From: Nicotiana tabacum
Taxonomy: Eukaryota > Streptophyta > Magnoliopsida > Solanales > Solanaceae
Reading direction: 5' to 3'
Assembly (NCBI RefSeq): GCF_000715075.1
Contig: NC_134082.1
Coordinates: 138,496,948-138,560,947 of the forward strand
Length of the DNA: 64,000 bases
Part shown: positions 9,241 to 20,390 of the stretch, in pieces
Numbering within the stretch: position 1 is the first letter of the stretch
Layout of the letters: the number at the start of each line of letters is the position of its first letter
Notes under the pieces: generated by a model
The model's input: the letters and a program-made list of their open reading frames with translations, nothing else
The model's database searches: none
Told to the model about the DNA's origin: nothing
Translations under genes and position numbers: made by a program

Positions 9241-11760
9241 TGTAAGCACGTGATTTTTGACCCTCCCCGGGAATTTTTACGTTCTTAAGCTTAAATATCT
9301 AATTTAGGACTAGTATAGCCATTTTAACTATTTTTACTTTATTTCGTTGCAGAAAGAAAAATTTCAAAAAATATATATATAAATTTTAGTTTATGTATCT
9401 CTCATAAATTTGAAAAATACAAAAATTGCACTTTACTTTTGTACTTTATATAATTTCGAAAATTACAAAAAATAAATAAAATATAGTTCTATTAAGGTTT
9501 TATAGTCATTTTAACTTTGAAAAATACAAAAATATTACCTCATATTTTATCTTAATATTTAAAACGAAAATTACAAAAAAAAATATATATATATATATAT
9601 AGTTTCATTAGTATTTTGTAGCTATTTTAAATCTTGAAAAAATATTCAAAAAGATATAGTTTTGTTTAAATACTAGTCTTATTTTTGGTAGTTATTTTGC
9701 TTACATAGGACTAGTTAAGCAACATGTTCCTATTTCTCGGGTCCTGACAAAAGAATAATATTCGGGTTTAAACTACCCGGTTTTAGGCCTAATTTTCGGA
9801 CCGAGCCCATAATAAACCGTGTCCAGGACACGTGGGGAACCCCACCACGCGTGGGGGACATATGCCTCGAACCCCACCATGCGTGGGGCTCATTTTCATG
9901 GGCAAAGCATTACAAAACACGGACCAACGAAAAGGGACGGAGGGACTTTTGAAAAAAAGAAAAATACTACTGTTCTTCTTCCTTCTTAAAAGAAAAGAAG
10001 AAGCAGAAACCTAAAAAAAAGCTTCGACCACCGGACCTCCCTCCTCACGCTCACACTCCCCGTTAGGACCCCTCCGTTAAACCACCCGAACGACCCTCCA
10101 GCAGCACCAAACAAGGCCTTCGACCACTGTACCCTCGTCTTCTTCCTAAAGAGAAAAAGTAACAAAACCCTACTGTGAAAAGAAGAGGATCCGGTCACCT
10201 TCCCCACACCCTCACGTCAACCTACTGCCCCCCAGCACCAAAAACACCACGTCCAAACAAACAGCCTCCCCCCCCCCCCCGTCGTTAATCCTCCATTAAA
10301 TCCGGCGACCCCCAGCTATTGCTCCGTCGACCCACTGTCGTAACCAACCCAGTCCGTCGCACGTCCTCTTCGACCATCTGCCCCGACGCCATAACCACCA
10401 ACCTTCGACTGGTTTTCCGCCATTTTAGTCCAACGTCGTCAACCTCCAAGCAGTCATAGCTGCGTTTCCGAGCAACGGTGGGTTCCTTCGATCCTGTTTG
10501 GCCAAGTTTTCTGTTTTCCGTAGAGGTCGACTTTGGTTCGTCGAGGTCCGGCACGTCGAGGTGCTGTCCGAGGTTCCGTCGTTGTTCTCCGGTCAGAGAG
10601 GTTCGCTTGAGTTCCGTCGGAATCGTGTTTGTCGTTCTGAGTTTGCCGAGGTTCAAAGGTTAGTAAACCTCAAGTATTAGATAAGGAAATGTTACGTTAA
10701 ATGTTCGAAGATGCAATATAGAAATTGGTATGATAATTTTCTGCTTATGTTTTCATAGTATGCATTTTTGCTCATTTTGCGTTATGTGATTCTTGTTTAT
10801 TTGATGCCATTTAATTAAGTTTGACTAGTTGTTCTATGACACAAGTTCGACGTTATTCTGTTCGTCCTTTCCTTTGCTTAGGTCGTTCGGACAAAATTAT
10901 TATTAGTACATGCTCTTGCTACGCCCGAAATACTCATTCGCTAAAACTCTTTTATTAAACTTCTAACAAGTTATGAGATTTTAGTTGTAAAGAAGCCGTA
11001 AGTTTTAGTATTGTTAAAGGCGTAGAAATGACATCCTTTAAAAATAAATAAATAATTATAAAAAAAATGAATGAATAAAAAATAATAATAAAAATAAATA
11101 AAATGAGACGAGCCTCGCCGGAAAAAATGTACAGATTGCGGGGCCCTCACAAAATATATGTATTAAATACTTAGATTCCGGGACGGGCCGTTTAGCGAAT
11201 TTCACGGCCTCCGCAAAATAATAATGCGCTAGTTGCTTTAGGCGCGTCTTTAATAATTTAATTTCCTTAAACTCGGGTGTGCATTTCATGCGACCCAAAT
11301 CCAAATCTCAAAACATCAAATAAAACGCGTTCCGGATTGTGGGTGCATTTCATGTGACGCAGTCCAAAGACGTATTTTAAGCGATGTTCACATTCTTGTA
11401 AATACAATAATAATAAAGCGGTTAAAAGTTAAAATTGGCACATTGGTTCATAATTGTATTTTAAAATCAGATAAATAAGTCGAATATAACAGTTGAGCGA
11501 CCGTGCTAGAACCACGGAACTCGGGAATGCCTAACACCTTCTCCCGGGTTAACAGAATTCCTTATCTAGATTTCTGGTACGCAGACTGTAATATAGAGTC
11601 ATTCTTTTCCTCGATTCGGGATTAAAATTGGTGACTTGGGACACCCTAAATCTCCCAAGTGGCGACTCTGAAATAATTAAACCAATCCCGTTTCGATTGT
11701 CCTTTAATTGGAAAAAACTCCCCTTGCGCCCCCTCGGGCGCGGAAAAAGGAGGTGTGACA
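9241..11760 (+). repeat. 5' LTR of T2
   Basis: It runs from TGTAAGCACG to GGAGGTGTGACA. It contains an (AT)n tract near 9580, a cluster of three palindromes (9819-9888), a C/T-rich region around 10030-10300, and the hairpin motif GCCTAACACCTTC near 11530 flanked by TCGGGA and TCCCGGG. Frames inside it (for example 10285-10656 minus) recur in the 3' LTR but show no domain, so they are not called genes. I see no clear TATA box. Confidence 0.95.
9819..9888. promoter_or_regulatory. Cluster of three palindromes in T2 U3
   Basis: GTGTCC-A-GGACAC (9819-9831), CCCCACCACGCGTGGGG (9840-9856) and CCCCACCATGCGTGGGG (9872-9888) lie within 70 bp. In the 3' LTR both longer copies read CCACGCGTGG (about 21830-21900). 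Clustered inverted repeats with ACGCGT cores resemble transcription-factor sites in LTR promoters. The role is inferred. Confidence 0.45.
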
Positions 11761-11764
11761 GCTC

Positions 11765-11782
11765 TGGCGACTCTGCTGGGGA
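11765..11782 (+). other. Primer-binding site, tRNA-Arg type
   Basis: TGGCGACTCTGCTGGGGA lies four bases after the LTR end. It is complementary to the 3' end of a plant tRNA-Arg (acceptor strand ending AGTCGCCA), with one difference as I recall it. Ogre/Tat elements are known to use tRNA-Arg. Confidence 0.75.
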
Positions 11783-12440
11783 TTTTACCCAGAACCACTG
11801 GTTCAGGTTTAAGAATTCGAGCTTGAAATAATTGTTATTATTTGGCTTTATTTATTATCTGGTTTTTTTTACGTGTTTGAGCCTAATGTGCTAAATGCTG
11901 CTTTTACCGCTTTGATATTATTTGGACTGTATATAAACTGTGCCGAAACCCTTCTCTTCTTACCTCCAGGGAGAAGCTCGCTGGTCGAGACTCCCTATTC
12001 TGTTAGTGTCAATACCCGAAATAAGAAAGGGGACGGATAAGTTACGAAGCCGGACGGCCTTTTGGTTCCCGGTAAGTTGCCCCTCCTCGACTCGAGTTGT
12101 CCGCTCGGGTACACAGGTCTAGAACAAATACCCAGGTTATGAACTTAGTATAACAAAGCCACATGCCGGATCCCTAGTAGGAACGTTTATTTGCATCATG
12201 TGCATTTGACTTAGGGGACTCAACACAGGGGTTGGGTCCGTCTAGGACAAGCAACCTGAAAATAATAGACCATCTTTGGCATCCTATGTGCTACATGTTA
12301 TATTTATTCAAGGGTGAATGAGTCATTTGGCGGACCAATGATATTTGCGGACAAATGACACTTCTTATCATGCTAATCACGTTAAATAAGAAAGTTGCAC
12401 GATTTTTTTTATTATTAAGCATGCTATTATATTAATCAAA
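11783..12440 (+). other. T2 leader region
   Basis: Noncoding leader after the primer site. It contains an open frame of 60 codons (11940-12122) with no recognisable domain and several ATGs. No gag start is seen. Confidence 0.5.
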
Positions 12441-12655
12441 GCATGGGGAACATTTGTGGATTCCAATAAGCCTTGGAATTCCCTATGTCCCCCACGCTTG
12501 CTTTTTGGGAAAAGCACATGGGGAACATTTGGGGAATCCAAGAAGTCTTGGAATTCCCATATGTCCCCCACGCTTCATATGTTGGGAAAAGCGCATGGGG
12601 AGCATTTGCGAAATCCAAGAAGTCTTGGAAATCGTTATGTCTCCCATGCCACATT
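12441..12655 (+). repeat. About 77-bp tandem repeat, 2.7 units
   Basis: Units start with GCATGGGGAACATTTG or GCATGGGGAGCATTTG at about 12441, 12520 and 12593. Each has a CTTGGAATTCC-like block and a TGTCCCCCACGC block. The overlapping short frames on both strands here are repeat artefacts. Confidence 0.75.
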
Positions 12656-13395
12656 TTTGAAAGAAATAATAAATATATAAAAAAAAAATAATAAATATAA
12701 AAAAAAAAAAATACAAATAAAAACAAAGCATGAAAATTCAAAAAGATTTTGTATGTTGTCATCATTAAAAATAAATCGTGAAGAAGAGGAGAAAATAACA
12801 GCATAGCAGTCCGAGTAGAGTCGAAACTCTGCCGAAATTTTAAAAATGAAAAAATGTCTTGTTAGTTTGTTATATTAAAAGCAAAGGAAAAATAAAAAGA
12901 AATCACCATTGTTCTGTCTGTTTTTAAAAAATATTAAAGAAAATAGTTTGTTTTGCCATTGAATGAAAATGAAAAAGAGTTTGTTTTTTTTTTTTAAAAA
13001 AAATGTTTTATTTTATTTTATTTTTTTTATTTTGTTTGTCTATGAAAATGCCAGAAATAAAAATAAAAAGAATTTTATTATTTGTTCCAAAATAAGTATA
13101 TATATAAAAAAAAAATTCAAAAGAAAGTTCAAAATTCAAAAAGTTAAAATAGATAAATAAAAATCCGAAAATATTTTGATTCTTCTTTAGAAAATTCAAA
13201 AAAAAAAAATTTAGAAGCATTTCTTTCATTAAAAGCAAAATTCCGAAAAATATTTTCTTCTTCTTCTTTAGAATAAAGAAAAGAAGGGGCAAATGAAAAT
13301 TCAAAAAATATATCTTGGAAGTGTTTCTTTTAAAAAAGGAAAATCAATCAAAAAAAAAATGCTTCCTTTCTTCTTTTAAAGTAGTTCTATTGACC
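12656..13395 (+). other. A-rich low-complexity tract
   Basis: About 700 bp dominated by A and T runs with AAAATTCAAAAA-like words. The short plus- and minus-strand frames here are composed almost only of Lys/Asn/Phe and are not genes. Comparable purine-rich tracts flank fold copies 4 and 5. Confidence 0.7.
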
Positions 13396-13461
13396 GAACT
13401 ACGCGGGTTTGATTCTCACCGGATGTGAGATACGTAGGCAACCCTCATCGGGGTCCAACCC
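13396..13461 (+). other. Conserved RNA-like fold, copy 3
   Basis: CTACG (13399-13403) pairs with CGTAG (13433-13437). TCTCAC (13414-13419) pairs with GTGAGA (13425-13430). GGGTT (13405-13409) can pair with AACCC at 13457-13461, or alternatively at 13440-13444. All stem sequences except the outer one differ from copy 1. Confidence 0.6.
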
Positions 13462-13521
13462 CCATTTTGCTAAAAAGCCAAAAATAAATAAATAACAAAA
13501 ATATGTCAAATTTTAATTTTT

Positions 13522-13930
13522 GGTGATGTTGTTTTGTCATAAATAGCCGAATGTTCCCGAAAGGGACGCCGGAAGGCTGACTTTGCATAAACAGCCACCT
13601 TTGGGTCATTTTTTAAGACTTGGTCCAGTTGACCCCCACAGCCTAAAAATCTTCGTCCCCGAGACGTTGAAAGGCCGTGTTTGCAATATTGACTTTTCTA
13701 ATTTGAAGAACGATAAAAAGAGTTATAAATAAGTCAGGTGATGTTGTTTTGTCATAAATAGCCCAATGTTCCCGAAAGGAACGCCGGAAGGCTGACTTTG
13801 CATAAATAGCCACCTTTGGGTCATGTTTAAGATTTTTTGGTCTAGTTGACCCACACAGCCTTATAAATCTTCGTCCCCGAGGCGCTGAAGGGCCGTGTTT
13901 GCAATACCAGGGTTTTATTATAATTTGAAA
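13522..13930 (+). repeat. 215-bp tandem duplication
   Basis: GGTGATGTTGTTTTGTCATA begins at 13522 and again at 13737. Both units keep GTTCCCGAAAGG, ACGCCGGAAGGCTGAC and CTTCGTCCCCGAG. They are diverged by point changes and small indels. No coding frame is shared. Confidence 0.85.
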
Positions 13931-14367
13931 AGAAAAACAAAAAAAAAGGAAAAAAAAAACAACAACTAGTCAACGGTCAGGTGAATACCGTTCAAATTTT
14001 GTCGTAATAAGCCGAGCCGGCTTCGGCCGCGTCTTAAACCGTTCTTATTAGAGTATCTTCAGTTGTCGAAAGGTTATTTTCGTAAAAGAATGGACAAGTT
14101 TTAAAGTGTCAAAATAATCCTCCCCGGCCTCAAAATTCATGTGAAAATTGGAAGGGGCCACATTTGCAAAAAATAACCATTTGGTTGCATTTGTCGAACA
14201 GAGAAAGGGAGCTGAAATTTTGTTTTTAAGTCTACCAATCTTTTGATTAGAACATGCGGGTTGTTTAATTTTCAAGCTGGTGGGTAATCTTTAAATCCTT
14301 GAAACCCAGTTTGTTTTAAATTTTAAAAAAAAATGTGTGTTTAGTGTTGTTTATCTTTTATTGGCAC

Positions 14368-14431
14368 GAACTACGCAAGGTCTGATTCATGCGGGGTCAT
14401 GATACGTAGGCAATCTCCATAAGATTCGACC
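14368..14431 (+). other. Conserved RNA-like fold, copy 4
   Basis: CTACG (14371-14375) pairs with CGTAG (14405-14409). TCATG (14387-14391) pairs with CATGA (14398-14402). GGTC (14379-14382) can pair with GACC (14428-14431); the two sides are swapped relative to copy 5, where TGACC faces GGTCA. It is followed by an A-rich tract. Confidence 0.6.
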
Positions 14432-15746
14432 ACAACAAAAGAAAAAAGAATGAAAAAAAAAGAGAATGAAAAAAAGAATGAAAAAAAACGAAATGAAAAA
14501 TGAAAAGAAAAAGAATGAAAAAAAAAGAAAAACATCGAAAAAGAAAAGAAAAAAAGATGTTGTCAATAATAAGGACCGGCTGCGTCCATTCTAACCTGTT
14601 TGTTTTGCAAATAAAATTAAGGTGGTTGGTTTGTGGTAAGCCAGACAGTGACACCCAGAATCCTTTACTTGCACTTCATGATGCACACTCTGCGAGGATC
14701 AGGCCTGATGACAAAAGCATTCGGATCCTGTTGGAAACTTGTTGACGGAGATATGGAAGCTGGTAATGGTCTCGGCAGTATTGATGCAAAGCTCAGGGGC
14801 TAAGATGCCAGTTCTTGATAAAATCGGGGGCCGCTCCGTTCCTGGTTAGCAAGAGAGAAGCTGTTGGTGCCTTATTTTGTTGTCATTCCTGTTGTTCGGA
14901 TTATTCTTAGGGTTGTAATCCAAGTATTGTCTTGTGTCAAACCTTCCTATCTTTCCATTTTGACATATAAGTTTGTTTAAGTTTTGTCGAGGCTGTGTTA
15001 GAATTTTATTCTGGTTGTTTTGTTTGTCTTGTCATTCAAACCATTTCACCGGTAATCTAATGCAAAATCCGTTCCTTTTTATTTTCAGTTTTCTTTTGTT
15101 TAGTCCTTTTATCATTTTTATTCAATGTTGATTCTAGGGACATGACATGCGCACCCAGTTTGGGCCTAATCTTAAAAGTTAATCATAAAACCCTGGGAAG
15201 GTGATCAAAGCATTTAAAGGAAATAAGAACGGTTTGAGATTATTTGGAGCCCGAGTCATATGGAACTGGGGGCAAGTGAAACACAAAGAAAAACCGTTAA
15301 AAGCAAGATTCGCCAAATTGGCATGAGGGTCGCCCAACGGTGCTTTAGAAGTGACAGATGAACAAACAAATGTTGAATATAATTGTCAAGTCCAGCACCC
15401 TCAAAAGAGAGTACAAATTTAAATTGTGTTGTCTGCACTTGGCATGTTTTGAAGACTGGAATGACGAAGGCATTTTGTTCTGCTACCCAAACACTTTATC
15501 CTTCGTTACCCTTTTGAGACTTATTTATTTTCTTTCATACCCCTCGTTCGGAATTAGTAGCAACGAATAAAATACGCGAGCATGGCAGGTAAGAGAAAAT
15601 AAAGAAAAGAAAACAACAAAATGGAAAAAGAAGAATAAAAGAAAAAGAGAGAAAGAAAAAAAAACGACAAAAGAAAAAGAGAAAAGAAAAAGGATAACAA
15701 AAAGCAAAAAAAAAAAGGGGAAAGTCAAATGAAAAAGAGGAATTGG
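14432..15746 (+). other. T2 interior, noncoding
   Basis: A-rich runs (14440-14560, 15590-15740) flank about 1 kb of mixed sequence. Frames of 60-85 codons on both strands are Lys- or Phe-rich shadows of the A tracts. I see no domain. Confidence 0.55.
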
Positions 15747-15804
15747 GAACTACGTTTGACCTGATTCCTCAAAGAGGATACGTAGGCGCTTCACGGCTCG
15801 GTCA
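15747..15804 (+). other. Conserved RNA-like fold, copy 5
   Basis: CTACGT (15750-15755) pairs with ACGTAG (15780-15785). TCCTC (15766-15770) pairs with GAGGA (15774-15778) around AAA. TGACC (15757-15761) can pair with GGTCA (15800-15804). This is the most compact copy, with all three helices unbroken. Confidence 0.65.
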
Positions 15805-16162
15805 TAGTTTTGAAAAATGAAAAAAAAATCAATTAAAATATCCCCAAGCAAGAAACTGGGGCAAAAGTTGCGTTTGTTGTAAATAAATCTAATTCCGAAG
15901 GTTGTAATTAATAACCCAAAATTAATGCATTTTTTTGAGCCTTTTATACCCCTTCTTTCTAGCCCTATCCAAAACCCACATTACGGTCCAAAGAAAGACC
16001 TTCTGACCAGTCTTCAAAAGATGCCAAGTCAGACAAATGAAGAGTCTTACTGGCGAACATAACATTCTGTTCCACAGCTGAAAGGACTCTAATCTCCAGC
16101 AGAAAGAGTCATACCGGCGACACTCCAATTCACCAGCTAGAAAGTGATACAAATGAGAGAGT

Positions 16163-16268
16163 CTTATCGGTGAAAACCTTCACAGGCACCATAAGGCGAT
16201 GAAAGCTGAGAGAAGAACCCAAAAATGAGAGAGACTTGATAGTGAAAACCCTTCGGGCACTACAAGTC
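16163..16268 (+). other. Conserved hairpin pair (T2 copy)
   Basis: Hairpin one: CTTAT (16163-16167) and GGTG (16169-16172) pair with CACC (16187-16190) and ATAAG (16191-16195). Hairpin two: GACTTG (16233-16238) and TAGTG (16240-16244) pair with CACTA (16258-16262) and CAAGTC (16263-16268), closed by CC-UUCG-GG (16250-16257). It is the same as T1 1071-1175 in order and spacing. Two looser relatives of the first hairpin (GAGTCTTACTGGCGA, GAGTCATACCGGCGA) occur upstream at about 16039 and 16106. Confidence 0.55.
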
Positions 16269-17203
16269 GAATAAGATTGAGAATCAGAGGGAGAATCGCC
16301 AATGGAAGATCTTAAAAGATGATTGACGGCAGAGGATAGGCCATATACGCATGTCATGGCCATTAGAGTCGGTATCTGCGTTTGATAGGTTTTTATTTAT
16401 AGTTTCATTTGTAAAAGAGTCATCGTTTCTTTTGTCTTTTATTTTGTTTCTTTTATCTTGCTCCTTTCATAGAAAATTCCCCAGTAGAGTCAGAACAAGT
16501 GTGAATTGACTTCAAAATAGGCCATTAGCTTTCCAAAATGAGATCTGACTAGTACATCCAAGTGGTATAGTCAGCAGGGAACAAACGCGAGGCCAGTGTC
16601 AAAAGATATCCCCAGCAAAGGGAATTGACACAAGGATTGACAAGCGTCAAGAGGGATATCCTTGCCAAAACCAAGGTTATAAACCTCAAGTCCAAGGCTC
16701 GCGAACAAAGCAAGGGGAGCAATGAGCATGGTGTGGGAAATTCATACTAGACTAAAAGGTCAGGGAAATGCCGGTTTCCGAGCTATGCCCCAAAAGAAGA
16801 AGGATATCCCCAGTAGGAAAAGATTATCCCCAACAAATAATATCATCCCCAACAAGTTGCGGAACACAGAGCAAGGAAGGAGAAAGGGAAAAGCCATCCC
16901 AGTAGGAGTATCACAACCAACCACCATGTTTTAGACTAACAATTTTGTTTGATTTGAAACAGGTAAGGGAAATGGCATTGAGGCAGAAACGCATGCCACA
17001 AGGGATATTATCAAACTGGGGCAGAAAATTTTCCTTCCATTTAGAAAATTTTCTGGAAGGCAGGTACCCCCAGCTGATAACATTTTACCCCCAACAGGTA
17101 AGTAAATAATTCCTCAATAGTGTTATCCCTAGCAGTTGCGAGGGGTCCAACACAAGGTTGGAAAATCGGTATCCTCAGCGGTTAGACTTCTAAGGAGGAA
17201 GCT
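16269..17203 (+). other. T2 interior before the tandem arrays
   Basis: Noncoding. It contains several scattered ATCCCCAG/ATCCCCAAC words (about 16600-17190) and a block matching T1 near 2640 (ATCAAACTGGGGCAGAAAA). No domain is seen in the 70-codon frame at 16722-16934. Confidence 0.5.
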
Positions 17204-17240
17204 ATTAATAATAATAATAATAATAAATAAATAAATAAAT
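17204..17240. repeat. TAA/TAAA microsatellite
   Basis: TAATAA units pass into TAAATAAA units just before the 30-bp array. Confidence 0.8.
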
Positions 17241-18106
17241 AGGATATGTTGGGTTCATCCGCCCTCAAATAGGATATGTTGGGTTCATCCGCCCTCAAAT
17301 AGGATATGTTGGGTTCATCCGCCCTCAAATAGGATATGTTGGGTTCATCCGCCCTCAAATAGGATATGTTGGGTTCATCCGCCCTCAAATAGGATATGTT
17401 GGGTTCATCCGCCCTCAAATAGGATATGTTGGGTTCATCCGCCCTCAAATAGGATATGTTGGGTTCATCCGCCCTCAAATAGGATATGTTGGGTTCATCC
17501 GCCCTCAAATAGGATCTGTCGGGTTCATCCGCCCTCAAATAGGATATGTTGGGTTCATCCGCCCTCAAATAGGATCTGTCGGGTTCATCCGCCCTCAAAT
17601 AGGATATGTTGGGTTCATCCGCCCTCAAATAGGATCTGTCGGGTTCATCCGCCCTCAAATAGGATATGTTGGGTTCATCCGCCCTCAAATAGGATCTGTC
17701 GGGTTCATCCGCCCTCAAATAGGATATGTTGGGTTAATCCGCCCTCAAATAGGATCTGTTGGGTTCATCCGCCCTCAAATAGGATATGTCGGGTTCATCC
17801 GCCCTCAAATAGGATATGTTGGGTTCATCCGCCCTCAAATAGGATCTGTTGGGTTCATCCGCCCTCAAATAGGATCTGTCGGGTTCATCCGCCCTCAAAT
17901 AGGATCTGTCGGGTTCATCCGCCCTCAAATAGGATATGTTGGGTTCATCCGCCCTCAAATAGGATCTGTCGGGTTCATCCGCCCTCAAATAGGATATGTT
18001 GGGTTCATCCGCCCTCAAATAGGATCTGTCGGGTTCATCCGCCCTCAAATAGGATATGTTGGGTTCATCCGCCCTCAAATAGGATATGTTGGGGTTCATC
18101 CGCCCT
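17241..18106 (+). repeat. 30-bp tandem array, 29 units
   Basis: Unit starts lie every 30 bp from 17241 to 18081: AGGATATGTT followed by GGGTTCATCC and GCCCTCAAAT. The first nine units are of one type (ATATGTT). From 17511 a second type (ATCTGTC) alternates with it, so a 60-bp higher-order unit was amplified. Because 30 is divisible by three, the minus strand stays open as a decapeptide repeat (RADEPNISYL); this is a by-product and not a protein gene. GGAT can pair with ATCC within each unit. Confidence 0.95.
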
Positions 18107-18362
18107 CTAGGTCGCCCACCAGTATAATGCGGGTATACATTTAAGTTCTAGGTCGCCCACCAGTATAATGCGGGAATACATTTAAGTTCTAGGTCGCCCA
18201 CCAGTATAATGCGGGAATACATTTAAGTTCTAGGTCGCCCACCAGTATAATGCGGGATTACATTTAAGTTCTAGGTCACCCACCAGTATAATGCGGGAAT
18301 ACACTTGTGTCTGTTCATTTCATATTCTAGGTCACCCACCAGTATAATGCGGGCATATCATT
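18107..18362 (+). repeat. 41-bp tandem array, six units
   Basis: Units starting CTAGGTCGCCCACCAG lie at 18107, 18148, 18189, 18230 and 18271, and a longer-spaced one at 18327. The core is CCAGTATAATGCGGG. Confidence 0.9.
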
Positions 18363-18603
18363 TTTCATATCTTTACCACCAGGCGCCCACCTGAATAACG
18401 AGAGGAATACATTTCAGTCTTTACTTTTCAGGTGTCGAAATTGGGAGCTCGCCCATAATAACAGAGGCATACATTCAGTCTTTTATTTCAAGTGTTGAAA
18501 TTGGGATCCCGCCCAGATAACAGAGGCATACATTCAGTCTTTTATTTCAAGTGTTGAAATTGGGAGCCCGCCCAGATAATAGAGGCATACATTCCACGTC
18601 TTT
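18363..18603 (+). repeat. About 61-bp tandem repeat
   Basis: Three to four units with GCCCGCCCAGATAA, GAGGCATACATTCAGTC and GTTGAAATTGGGA blocks. It bridges the 41-bp and 34-bp arrays. Confidence 0.8.
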
Positions 18604-20390
18604 ACCCATAGGAGATGCATTTCCTCCTAAGTTTTAGTTTTACCAATAGGAGACGCACTTCCTAAAAAGTTTCACAAGTAGGAGACGCGCTTCCTAAGAT
18701 CAGTTTCACCATAGGAGACGCACTTCCTAAGTTTCAGTTTCACCAGTAGGAGACGCACTTCCTAAGATATGTTTCACCAGTAGGAGATGCACTTCCTAAG
18801 TTCAGTTTCACCGATAGGAGACGCACTTCCTAAAAATATTTCACCAGTAGGAGACGCACTTCCTAAGCAAGTTTCACCAGTAGGAGACGCACTTCCTAAA
18901 TCCATTGTACCAGTAGGAGACGCACTTCCTAAAAAGTTTCACCAGTAGGAGACGCACTTCCTAAGCAAGTTTCACCAGTAGGAGACGCACTTCCTAAGCA
19001 AGTTTTATCAGTAGGAGACGCACTTCCTAAGATAAGTTTCACCAGTAGGAGACGCACTTCCTAAGCAAGTTTTATCAGTAGGAGACGCACTTCCTAAGAT
19101 AAGTTTCACCAGTAGGAGACGCACTTCCTAAGTTCAGTTTCACCAATAGGAGACGCACTTCCTAAAAATGTTTCACCAGTAGGAGACGCACTTCCTAAGA
19201 TAAGTTTCACCAGTAGGAGACGCACTTCCTAAGCAAGGTTTATCAGTAGGAGACGCACTTCCTAAGATAAGTTTCACCAGTAGGAGACGCACTTCCTAAG
19301 TTCAGTTTCACCAATAGGAGACGCACTTCGTAAAAATATTTCACCAGTAGGAGACGCACTTCCAAAGCAAGTTTCACCAGTAGGAGACGCACTTCCTAAG
19401 CAAGTTTTATCATTAGGAGACGCACTTCCTAAGATCAGTTTCACCATAGGAGACGCACTTCCTAAGTTTAGTTCTACCAATAGGAGACGCACTTCCTAAG
19501 TTCAGTTTTACCATTAGGAGACGCACTTCCTAAGAATAGGTTCACCAATAGGAGACGCACTTCCTAAGTTTATTTCACCAGTAGGAGACGCACTTCCTAA
19601 GTTTCAGTTTCACCAATAGGAGACGCACTTCCTAAGATATGTTTCACCAGTAGGAGACGCACTTCCTATGTTCAGTTTTACCATAGGAGACGCACTTCCT
19701 AGGCAAGTTTTACCAATAGGAGACGCACTTCCTAAAAAATATTTCACCAGTAGGAGACACACTTCCTAAGCAAGTTTTATCAGTAGGAGACGCACTTCCT
19801 AAGATAAGTTTCACCATAGGAGACGCACTTCCTAAGTTGATTTCACCAATAGGAGACGCACTTCCTAAGCTAAGTTTTACCAATAGGAGACACACTTCCT
19901 AAGCTAAGTTTTACCAATAGGAGACGCACTTCCTAGATCCATTGTACCAATAGGAGACACACTTCCTAAGAATAGTTTCACCTAGTAGGGGACGCATTTC
20001 CTAAGAACAGTTATCCCCAATAGGAGACGTACTTCCTAAGTTTATTGTACCCAATAGGATACACACTTCCTAAGTTTATTGTACCCATAGGAGACGCACT
20101 TCCTAAGTTTATTGTACCCACAGGAGACGCACTTCCTCAAAGTTTAGTTTTACCCGTAGGAGACGCACTTCCTAATCGAGATTTTATTCATAGGAGACGC
20201 ACTTCCTAGTTTCTAGTCACTGAAGTTTTCACCCTTAGGAGACACACTTCCTAGTTTAGCTCATTCCGATTCAACCATAGAAGACACACTTTCTAGTTTG
20301 AGTCGTTGAGGTTTTTATTTTAGTAGACACATTTGCTAGCAAGAGTTTTGGTTTTACTCATAGGAGATGCACATCCTAGCCTAGTCTTTA
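18604..20390 (+). repeat. About 34-bp tandem array, roughly fifty units
   Basis: The constant core TAGGAGACGCACTTCCTA is separated by variable 12-18 bp spacers (AGTTTCACCA, AGTTTTATCA, GTTCAGTTTCACCA and others). The core is self-complementary at its ends: TAGGA pairs with TCCTA around an eight-base loop, so every unit can form a short hairpin. Units decay towards the right end (after about 19970). The minus-strand frames at 19274-19492 and 19710-19895 are repeat artefacts. Confidence 0.9.

Noticed and set aside
10285..10656. 123-codon minus frame in the T2 LTR (partly repeated at 22440-22697)
   Set aside because: It lies in a GC-rich LTR part with several overlapping frames on both strands; the 3' LTR copy is shortened by an indel and no domain is seen.
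13008..13304. Phe/Lys-rich frames on both strands in the A-rich tract
   Set aside because: Low-complexity translation of A and T runs.
16722..16934. 70-codon frame in T2
   Set aside because: No domain, overlaps repeated ATCCCCA words, and has no counterpart frame in T1.
17182..18099. Long minus-strand frames with a decapeptide repeat (RADEPNISYL/RADEPDRSYL)
   Set aside because: They arise because the 30-bp DNA unit is divisible by three and lacks a stop in this frame. They run opposite to the element, have no flanking domain, and are broken only where a unit carries an indel.
19274..19895. Minus-strand frames with SASP/GSASPTGE repeats
   Set aside because: Read-through of the 34-bp array; the frame is lost whenever spacer length changes.
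17241..20390. CRISPR-like appearance of regular repeats with variable spacers
   Set aside because: The genome is a plant nuclear genome, spacers are short variants of one another, and the arrays lie inside an LTR element bounded by a target duplication.
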